Source of the DNA: Acidobacteriota bacterium
GTDB taxonomy: Bacteria > Acidobacteriota > Terriglobia > Terriglobales > Acidobacteriaceae
Direction of reading: 5' to 3'
Assembly (NCBI GenBank): GCA_021801945.1
Contig: JAKABE010000065.1
Span: forward strand, 1-11,723
Length of the DNA: 11,723 nucleotides
Shown: positions 6,962-11,723 of the stretch, in pieces
How positions within the stretch are numbered: position 1 is the first letter of the stretch
Layout of the letters: every line of letters starts with the position of its first letter
Translations under genes and position numbers: made by a program
The notes under the pieces: model-generated
Database searches by the model: none
Told to the model about the DNA's origin: nothing
The model's input: the letters and a program-made list of their open reading frames with translations, nothing else

Positions 6962-7672
6962 TCAGACCACGTACTGCTCGCCCGGCTTCCAACGGACCAC
7001 CTGCACCCCTGGTTCGATCATCGCCGCCAACTCATCCGGCGTGCCCGTGAGCTGCGGAATCGTGCCGAAGTGGATGGGAAGAATGACCTCGGGAGCGAGC
7101 AGGCGGCTGGCCAGCGCGGCTTCCTTTGGCCCCATCGTGAAGTGCCCGCCAATGGGCAACATGGCTACCTTGGGGTGGTAGAGCTCGCGGATCAGGCTCA
7201 TGTCGCCAAAGACCGCCGTGTCTCCGGCGTGGTAGACGACGGGACCGCCGGCAAGGGCGAGCACAAACCCGCTCGCGACGCCCACATAATGGTTGCCCTT
7301 CTCATCCTGGGCCGCAGCGGAGTGTTTGGCGTCAACCATGGTGACGGCTACATCCTCCAATTGCACCGTGCCGCCCAGGTTCATGCCGATGGTCTGCCCC
7401 GCGCCCTTGGCCTTCACAAAGTCCGCCAGCTCGTACATCGCTACTACGGTCGAGCCGTGTTTCTGGGCCACTGGCACGGCGTCGGAGATGTGGTCGCCGT
7501 GGCCGTGGGTCAGCAAAACATAGTGAATCTTCTCGGGCAGGACGAACTCCTTCGGGTACTTGGGATTCGGCGTGATAAATGGATCGATCAGGATGTTCGT
7601 GCCCTCGGCAGTCTGAACCAGGACCGTCGCGTGGCCCAGCCAGGTGATGCGGGTTGTTTTGGATGCGCTCAT
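6962..7672 (-). CDS. UPF0173-type metal-dependent hydrolase (metallo-beta-lactamase fold)
   Basis: This 236-residue protein begins at ATG 7672. The frame stays open to 7798, but the extension is arginine-rich and unlike the family, and the strong Shine-Dalgarno decides the start. Metallo-beta-lactamase motifs are complete: T55-H-G-H-G-D-H61 (motif with H56, H58, D60, H61), H117 in DAKHSA, D151 in YHAGDT, and H201 in LPIHFGT. ITWLGHATVLV at the N-terminus and the short length are typical of UPF0173 (YtkL-type). These ligands would hold two zinc or related ions. The physiological substrate of the family is not established. There is no signal peptide, so it should be cytoplasmic. It is the first gene of the minus-strand group leading into nadE. 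Confidence 0.92.
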   Translation of the reverse strand: MSASKTTRITWLGHATVLVQTAEGTNILIDPFITPNPKYPKEFVLPEKIHYVLLTHGHGDHISDAVPVAQKHGSTVVAMYELADFVKAKGAGQTIGMNLGGTVQLEDVAVTMVDAKHSAAAQDEKGNHYVGVASGFVLALAGGPVVYHAGDTAVFGDMSLIRELYHPKVAMLPIGGHFTMGPKEAALASRLLAPEVILPIHFGTIPQLTGTPDELAAMIEPGVQVVRWKPGEQYVV

Positions 7673-7680
7673 ACTCTGTC

Positions 7681-7687
7681 TCCCTCC
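7681..7687 (-). promoter_or_regulatory. Strong ribosome binding site of the UPF0173 gene
   Basis: GGAGGGA reads on the minus strand 8 nt before ATG 7672. It is among the best Shine-Dalgarno sequences in the window and rules out the longer upstream frame as the main product. Confidence 0.75.
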
Positions 7688-7692
7688 AAATA

Positions 7693-7739
7693 ATTGCATG
7701 GCAATGATAGCGCGCGGTCGCCGCCCGGTTCCGCGCGCT
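7693..7739 (-). repeat. Two adjacent inverted repeats upstream of the UPF0173 gene, possible operator or leader hairpin
   Basis: AGCGCGCGG (7709-7717) and CCGCGCGCT (7731-7739) form a perfect 9-bp inverted repeat with a 13-nt spacer. Next to it ATTGC-ATG-GCAAT (7693-7705) forms a smaller dyad. Reading on the minus strand, TATCAT (7704-7709, five of six matches to a -10 box) sits between them, with no convincing -35. The arrangement could be an operator over a promoter or a structured leader. It is not an intrinsic terminator, because no T-run follows on either strand. Confidence 0.5.
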
Positions 7740-8184
7740 CCGCGTCTGGACCAGCGCATGAGCACGCTGCGCAAACTGTGCCAGGCAGGCCTGCGCACCA
7801 GCGTGCTGTTCTTGAAACCCTGTTCACAGCCTACGTTTCTCGTCTTTGTGCGCGAGCATCTGCTTGGCCAGTGGCTACCTGCCGGCGGCGCTATGCAGCC
7901 GCAGCGGTCACAAGGGCGCGGCGTTGCTGCGCGACAACGCGGTATCGGCTACCGATATGGACACATGTTGGCAGAAGAAGACGGCGGCCGACAAGATAGA
8001 CCACGCCGCTTCCTAAGCCGGCTTGTTGCACGGGAGTGATAGGAGCCCGCTTGAGCGAGGGAAAGTGAGATTCTTGCCCCACTGCGGACAGGGTTTCTAC
8101 CTTCCGTTGCTGGCGGCCCCATCTTTCGTGCAATTTCATCGCGCGAACGTTGGTAGCCCACGAATCGCGTCTACGCTTTTCCGA
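7740..8184. other. Intergenic stretch with no recognisable gene
   Basis: About 445 bp lie between the inverted repeats upstream of the UPF0173 gene and the end of the beta-barrel gene. Open frames exist on both strands (for example 7758-8039 plus and 7891-8139 minus), but they are rich in Arg and low-complexity residues, lack good ribosome binding sites, and resemble no family I know. It may be a decayed gene or simply non-coding. I see no RNA gene, terminator or long repeat in it. Confidence 0.5.
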
Positions 8185-8865
8185 TTACCTGCGCCCGAAC
8201 ACGTAGTACACGCCCACCGCAGGTGTCGTCGTGTAGGTCATCTTTCCAGTTGCTGGGTAGAGCGCGGAGAGATTGGGTGCGCTGTAAATGTTGTCGCGGT
8301 ACTGCGCGCGAATCCCAACCTTCGGAAGTACGCTCCAGTCCACGCCTCCGCCGGTGATCACTGCAACTCTCGGGACCGTGTTGACCACGTAGACGCTCTG
8401 GTTGGTGGAGTCTACAAAAAAGCCCAAGCCGGCAATTGCGAAGGGACGGAGAGAACCGAATTTTTTCGAGAATATCCAATTCAACCCGATGGTGCTGGCT
8501 TTGGCATGAAGCTCCAGCGGTGCATAGGCGCAGGTATAGCGGCAATCGCCGGGGTTCGGGGTCAGCAACTGATCAGCAGGATTGTATCCGTAGGAGAATT
8601 CAAAGCCCATCAGCGGGCTGGCAATGTACCGAAGCTCGAACAGGAAGCCTGGGGAGTTGGCCGGCTTTTGCAGTGTGCCCATGCCGGCCGATGGGCTGTT
8701 CATTGCCTGGTAGAAACTGCCTCCCAGAGTGATTTGCGCTGGGCCGTGGGCCGCCTTCTTTTGCGCCTGCGCCGCCGAAGCGCTGCCTTGTGCCTGGGCC
8801 ACGGCGCTGCTCACCAGCCCCATCCCCATCAAAATCAAAACAACCGGCATCCACCTCAATTGCAT
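8185..8865 (-). CDS. Small outer-membrane beta-barrel protein
   Basis: The 226-residue protein starts at ATG 8865 with GGAG at 8872-8875. Residues 1-25 are a signal peptide (hydrophobic 7-18, cleavage near AVAQA). Residues 26-42 are an Ala/Gln linker. From about 43 onwards, short alternating strands are separated by turns, as in eight-stranded OmpA/OmpW-type barrels: for example ITLGGSFYQ, FLFELRYIAS, GFEFSYGYNP, STIGLNWIF, RPFAIAGLGFFVD, VGIRAQYRDNIY and TPAVGVYYVF. C108 and C112 could form a disulfide in a loop. The protein ends in VYYVFGRR, so the usual terminal aromatic residue is followed by GRR. It is predicted to sit in the outer membrane; the ligand or role is unknown. It is separated by over 500 bp from the next gene downstream and is probably monocistronic. 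Confidence 0.8.
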   Translation of the reverse strand: MQLRWMPVVLILMGMGLVSSAVAQAQGSASAAQAQKKAAHGPAQITLGGSFYQAMNSPSAGMGTLQKPANSPGFLFELRYIASPLMGFEFSYGYNPADQLLTPNPGDCRYTCAYAPLELHAKASTIGLNWIFSKKFGSLRPFAIAGLGFFVDSTNQSVYVVNTVPRVAVITGGGVDWSVLPKVGIRAQYRDNIYSAPNLSALYPATGKMTYTTTPAVGVYYVFGRR

Positions 8866-9053
8866 CGTTGTCTCCGTATTAAATTCACGCTTCTCTCCTC
8901 GTCCGGGTTGACTGGGGAGGCTCCTATCCTATGCAGCGCACTTCCGCGATATGTGGCAGGGCGTTGGATTGCACCCGGATCCTGGCCGCAGCGGAACCCC
9001 GGAAACCCGGTCACACGGCCTTCCACAAGGATGCAGTCCCCCAAAATACAGGA

Positions 9054-9069
9054 ATGCCGTATTCGGCAT
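9054..9069. repeat. Short hairpin ATGCCG-TATT-CGGCAT
   Basis: A perfect 6-bp inverted repeat with a 4-nt loop. A T6 run occurs on the plus strand at 9079-9084, 9 nt beyond the stem. This is too far for a standard intrinsic terminator, and no plus-strand gene ends here. Function unknown. Confidence 0.45.
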
Positions 9070-9148
9070 CGCGCCCAGCTTTTTTGTGCCCTCCCAGCCA
9101 CTATCGCAAAGCGGCGTAGATGTTAGCAAGTCCGGCAAGGGTGCGCCC

Positions 9149-9164
9149 CGGCCTTCGAAGGCCG
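9149..9164. repeat. 16-bp perfect palindrome CGGCCTTCGAAGGCCG
   Basis: A perfect 16-bp palindrome in non-coding DNA, flanked by further GC-rich GGCC-containing sequence to about 9206. It could be a protein-binding site, a REP-like element or a cruciform/hairpin. It is 170 bp upstream of the membrane-protein gene, so it is not obviously a core promoter element. Confidence 0.5.
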
Positions 9165-9333
9165 CCATCCGGCCCCCTGCCTGGCCGCTGAGGCCCGCCG
9201 GAGGCCAATCGTCCTGAAGAAATGCGGCCACTGAAATCCAACCGTTTGCATCTCATCAGGTTATAGGTGCGGGTGTGTTACCGTTGAAGTACGGCGTCCC
9301 CTAAGCCGCGTTGGGGCGTTCGGGGGGATCCGA

Positions 9334-9732
9334 ATGCCGGTGATGCGGCCAGATGCGGGGGACGGCGAGCGCAAGGAAGCAATGCCGCAGCAGCCGGAAT
9401 CGACATCCTCACCACTCGCTATGAGCCCGGCGTCGCTGCCCGGACCAGAGGCTGGCCCGGGGAAGGTGTCTGCACCCGAGGCGCGAAGGATTCCACGCTG
9501 GTTGGAACGTGTGGAATTAACCCTCCGCGTGATGGTTCAGATCTACGTGGGCATTGCCGTTTGTTACGTTCCGTGGTCGCGTATCATTTGGGATCAGAAT
9601 CCGCTCTTTTTGCAGTTTCCTTCGCTCTCAATCTTTGCGGCCAGCGGCGCGGTGCGCGGTATTGTCTCGGGGTTGGGCCTGTTGGATCTATGGATCGCCT
9701 TTGAGTACGTCATCCGGCGTCGGGACGGGTGA
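9334..9732 (+). CDS. Small two-helix membrane protein of unknown function
   Basis: The 132-residue protein starts at ATG 9334 with GGGGGG at 9322-9327. An alternative start is ATG 9382 (residue 17) with AAGGAAG at 9373-9379. The first 50 or so residues are Pro/Ser/Ala-rich and probably disordered. Residues 51-63 are basic and amphipathic (RRIPRWLERVELT). Two hydrophobic segments follow, at about 63-80 and 103-126. They are joined by a loop with the distinctive WDQNPLFLQFP (86-96) and a glycine-rich VRGIVSGLGLLDLW (108-120) in the second helix. The end RRRDG is positively charged. I believe similar proteins occur in Acidobacteriota, but I know of no function. It lies 32 bp upstream of the LOG-family gene on the same strand, so co-transcription is likely. 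Confidence 0.72.
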   Translation: MPVMRPDAGDGERKEAMPQQPESTSSPLAMSPASLPGPEAGPGKVSAPEARRIPRWLERVELTLRVMVQIYVGIAVCYVPWSRIIWDQNPLFLQFPSLSIFAASGAVRGIVSGLGLLDLWIAFEYVIRRRDG

Positions 9733-9764
9733 GCCATAACAGCTGAAGGGTAGGGAACACGGCA

Positions 9765-10910
9765 ATGACGGACCATCGCGCGGGGCGACCTGCACCGCAC
9801 AAAAAAGCCGCCGGGAAGACCGCAACACAAAAATCGCAGCGCGCAAACGCCGCCGGCAATCCCCGATCCGGGGCAGTGCCGGGGCCGGCCCGTGAGGCTG
9901 CCATACCGGGCAATGGCGCGCCGCCGCCGCTGGATGCGGCCCCGCTCGCTTACGAAAACTCCGGTTTCTTGAACAGCGCCGACGGCCGGATGATCCGCAT
10001 CGTCTCCGAGTACATGGAGCCTCTGGCCCGCTTCCGCCGCGAGCAGATTCAGGATACGGTCGTGTTCTTCGGGTCGGCGCGCTTCCGCGGACGCGAGGAA
10101 GCCGACCATGACCTGGAACTGCTGGACAACACCGGCTCCATGCGTCCCGCTCCCCGCGAAGAACAGCCGGCCAGAGCCGACGCCATCGCGGAGGGCAAGG
10201 CCACCGAGTTGCAGCGCAAGCGCGCCGTGGCCGCTGTCGAGATGGCCCGCTACTACGAGGATGCGCGCCGCCTCGCGCAACTGCTTACCCGCTGGGCACA
10301 GTCCATTCCCTCGCACAAGCATCGTTTTGTCGTCACCTCGGGTGGCGGACCGGGCATCATGGAGGCCGCCAACCGCGGCGCCTACGAGGCGGGGGGCAAG
10401 ACCATCGGCATGAACATTGTCCTGCCCTTCGAACAGCGGCCGAATCCCTACATCACACCTTCGCTGAACTTCGAGTTTCACTACTTCTTCATGCGCAAGC
10501 TCTGGTTTGCTTACTTGGCCAAGGCCTTGGTCGTCTTCCCCGGCGGCTTTGGAACCTTGGATGAGATGTTCGAGATTCTCACCCTCGCTCAGACCCGCAA
10601 GTTGGCCAAGAAGGTCACCGTCGTGATCTATGGGGCCGATTATTGGAAGAAAGTCTTCAACCTGAGCGCCTTGGTCGATACGGGGGCCATCTCGCCCAAG
10701 GACCTGGATCTCTTTCAGATGGCGGACACGCCGGAAGAGGCCTTCGATCTCTTGCGCCGAGGCCTGACGGAGAACTACCTTGCCGCAGAGATTGCTCAAG
10801 CCGAGGCAGAGCAGGCCGGGAATTCAGGGCCAGGGCACGACGACGATCTCATGGCTGGCTGGACGGTTGAGGATTTTCTCGGACCCGAGCCGGCAAAGGC
10901 CCACAAGTAA
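9765..10910 (+). CDS. LOG-family / TIGR00730 Rossmann-fold protein, elongated
   Basis: The 381-residue protein starts at ATG 9765 with AGGGA at 9752-9756. The catalytic signatures of LOG (lysine decarboxylase-like) proteins are present: GGGPGIMEAANRG at 193-205 and PGGFGTLDE at 259-267, plus FFGSAR at 101-106 where the Rossmann core begins. Members with these motifs cleave nucleoside 5'-monophosphates at the N-glycosidic bond (cytokinin riboside 5'-phosphate phosphoribohydrolase in plants and some bacteria); whether this one does is inference. It is about twice the usual 180-200 residues. Residues 1-60 are a basic, Pro/Ala-rich, probably disordered tail. About 107-160 is a charged helical insertion between the first strand and the GGGPG motif. 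Residues 340-381 are an acidic C-terminal extension. It is cytoplasmic, 32 bp after the membrane-protein gene. Confidence 0.88.
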   Translation: MTDHRAGRPAPHKKAAGKTATQKSQRANAAGNPRSGAVPGPAREAAIPGNGAPPPLDAAPLAYENSGFLNSADGRMIRIVSEYMEPLARFRREQIQDTVVFFGSARFRGREEADHDLELLDNTGSMRPAPREEQPARADAIAEGKATELQRKRAVAAVEMARYYEDARRLAQLLTRWAQSIPSHKHRFVVTSGGGPGIMEAANRGAYEAGGKTIGMNIVLPFEQRPNPYITPSLNFEFHYFFMRKLWFAYLAKALVVFPGGFGTLDEMFEILTLAQTRKLAKKVTVVIYGADYWKKVFNLSALVDTGAISPKDLDLFQMADTPEEAFDLLRRGLTENYLAAEIAQAEAEQAGNSGPGHDDDLMAGWTVEDFLGPEPAKAHK

Positions 10911-10970
10911 CTATGGCATGCGGGACTGGGATGGTTTTGGGCGTCAATTGCACTTGTCTTCAGGAGTTTT

Positions 10971-10988
10971 GCCGGCTCCCCCGGCTTT
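10971..10988 (+). terminator. Possible weak terminator after the LOG gene
   Basis: GCCGG (10971-10975) and CCGGC (10981-10985) form a 5-bp GC stem with loop CTCCC, followed by TTT then mixed bases. It is 60 bp past the LOG stop. The T-run is too short for a confident intrinsic terminator. Confidence 0.35.
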
Positions 10989-11018
10989 CCTGCTGGTTGT
11001 GTTCGTTCCTTCTCAGGA

Positions 11019-11047
11019 TTGAAGTAGATTTGTCCCGATTTTAACAG
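11019..11047 (+). promoter_or_regulatory. Candidate promoter of the PHP-domain gene
   Basis: TTGAAG (11019-11024) and TAACAG (11042-11047) are separated by 17 bp. They match the sigma-70 consensus at 4/6 and 3/6 positions. The pair sits about 70 bp before the PHP start codon, after the possible terminator. It is plausible by place and spacing, but weak by sequence. Confidence 0.3.
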
Positions 11048-11118
11048 TGCTTTTACCGCCGGCCCGGGATACTGGGTTCAGCAATTGGAGAATTGCTCGT
11101 ACAAGGAGGGGGAAAGAG

Positions 11119-11723
11119 ATGCCTGATTCGACCATCTCGTACCTTTGGCGCGATCCCAACGCAACCCGCGGATTTCGCACAGGGGTTTCGCTCCACAGCC
11201 ACACCAATCAATCCCGCGAGACGCTCGATTTCCTGGCCAAGTTCGGCAATCAGTTCCCGGCCATGCGGCCTCTGATGCTGCGCCTGGAGCAGCGCTCGGA
11301 ACGGAACCAGGGGCTGCGCGTGGACTATGAGGCCAGCTTTTGGACCCCGCCCATGACTCCCAAGCTGGCCTTCGACCTGGAGAGCCGGCAGATTGAAAAG
11401 CTGGGCCTTGCGCCCTTGGTTTCACTCTCCGATCACGACAACATTCAGGCCCCTTTGCTGCTCCGCAGTGTGCCCAGCGCCCGCCACATTCCCGTCTCCG
11501 TGGAGTGGACGGTTCCCTATGGCCAGTTCCAGTCGTTCCACCTCGGCGTTCACAACCTCCCCGGTGCACGCGCTGCGGAATGGATGGAGGCCTTCGAGGA
11601 CTTTACAGCCCATCCCCACGATGCGCGGCTTACCGAAATGCTGGCCGCCCTCAACCGCGAACCGGATGTGCTCGTGGTCTTCAACCACCCCATGTGGGAC
11701 CTCTACATGATCGGCCGCGAAAA
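11119..11723 (+). CDS. PHP-domain metal-dependent hydrolase, N-terminal part (runs off the window)
   Basis: An open frame starts at ATG 11119, preceded by AGGAGGGGG at 11104-11112, and stays open to the window end: 201 complete codons. PHP-type metal ligands appear in the expected order: H26 and H28 (SLHSHTN), D105, H106 and D107 (SLSDHDNI), E129 (SVEWTVPY), H141 and H145 (FHLGVHNLP), and H190 (VFNHPMWD). PHP domains bind two or three metal ions and hydrolyse phosphoesters, as in histidinol phosphatase or polymerase-associated PHP. The substrate here is unknown. The gap of about 77 residues between the first two motifs is much longer than the 20-30 usual in the family, and holds an aromatic, basic segment. 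No signal peptide is seen. I recall similar proteins in Acidobacteriota, but could not check. The gene lies 208 bp after the LOG gene. Confidence 0.82.
   Translation, partial: MPDSTISYLWRDPNATRGFRTGVSLHSHTNQSRETLDFLAKFGNQFPAMRPLMLRLEQRSERNQGLRVDYEASFWTPPMTPKLAFDLESRQIEKLGLAPLVSLSDHDNIQAPLLLRSVPSARHIPVSVEWTVPYGQFQSFHLGVHNLPGARAAEWMEAFEDFTAHPHDARLTEMLAALNREPDVLVVFNHPMWDLYMIGRE

Larger units (their letters stand above)
8866..9333. other. Divergent intergenic region between the beta-barrel gene and the membrane-protein gene
   Basis: This 468-bp stretch must hold the promoters for the minus-strand beta-barrel gene and the plus-strand membrane-protein/LOG pair. No convincing -35/-10 pair could be chosen. 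A plus-strand TTGACT (8908-8913) is followed 16 nt later by only a poor -10. The stretch contains two dyads, listed separately, and a possible GGCGTCCCC/GGGGCG hairpin at about 9292-9319, just upstream of the membrane-protein ribosome binding site. The open frames across it look like chance. Confidence 0.55.

Noticed and set aside
8878..8883. TTTAAT on the minus strand as -10 box of the beta-barrel gene
   Set aside because: It is only 12 nt from the start codon, so the transcript would begin at or inside the ribosome binding site.
8908..8935. TTGACT with a downstream TATGCA as a plus-strand promoter
   Set aside because: The -35 is good, but the -10 matches only half the consensus and the next plus-strand gene is about 400 bp away.
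8023..9126. 367-codon plus-strand open frame
   Set aside because: It runs antisense across the beta-barrel gene and into the intergenic region. The minus-strand gene has a signal peptide, ribosome binding site and strand pattern; this one has none.
8929..9231. 100-codon minus-strand open frame in the divergent intergenic region
   Set aside because: It has no membrane segment, domain or good ribosome binding site, and overlaps the palindrome and hairpin; probably chance.
9594..10799. 401-codon minus-strand open frame
   Set aside because: It is antisense to the LOG gene, which carries both catalytic signatures.

Overview
The window is GC-rich, densely coded bacterial chromosome with no rRNA, tRNA, transposase, phage gene or CRISPR array. 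The gene content (signal-peptide proteins, a secretin, an outer-membrane beta-barrel) points to a diderm Gram-negative. Several proteins look like families I associate with soil Acidobacteriota: the small Fis-type HTH protein, the secretin-like protein with TPRs, the PHP protein with a wide gap between its first two motifs, and the two-helix membrane protein. This placement is an inference from recalled protein similarity, not a search.

Layout. (1) Positions 1-4082, + strand: 3' end of purC, a CvpA-family membrane protein, a small Fis-type HTH protein, a HAD hydrolase, and an exported secretin-like protein with TPRs. Gaps are short (19, 22 and 74 bp) and the HAD and secretin genes overlap by 4 bp, so this looks like one run of co-transcribed genes. 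(2) Positions 4107-7672, - strand and convergent with the first block: a UPF0173 metallo-hydrolase, glutamine-dependent NAD+ synthetase (nadE), and an exported DsbA-like protein, transcribed in that order with gaps of 71 and 48 bp. (3) Positions 7673-8184: a non-coding stretch with a 9-bp inverted repeat upstream of the UPF0173 gene. (4) Positions 8185-8865, - strand: a small outer-membrane beta-barrel protein. (5) Positions 8866-9333: a divergent intergenic region with two short dyads. (6) Positions 9334-10910, + strand: a small two-helix membrane protein followed after 32 bp by a long LOG-family (TIGR00730) Rossmann protein. (7) Positions 11119-11723, + strand: the first 201 codons of a PHP-domain metallo-hydrolase, cut by the window end.

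Functionally this is mostly housekeeping metabolism (purine synthesis, NAD+ synthesis, nucleotide-type hydrolases) mixed with cell-envelope genes. I see no complete new defence, mobile or biosynthetic system. The most unusual items are the DsbA-like protein, which has lost both the CxxC active site and the cis-proline while keeping the fold signature; the orphan secretin with a tandem tripeptide tail inside a purine-gene neighbourhood; the elongated LOG protein; and the PHP protein with about 77 residues between its first two metal motifs.
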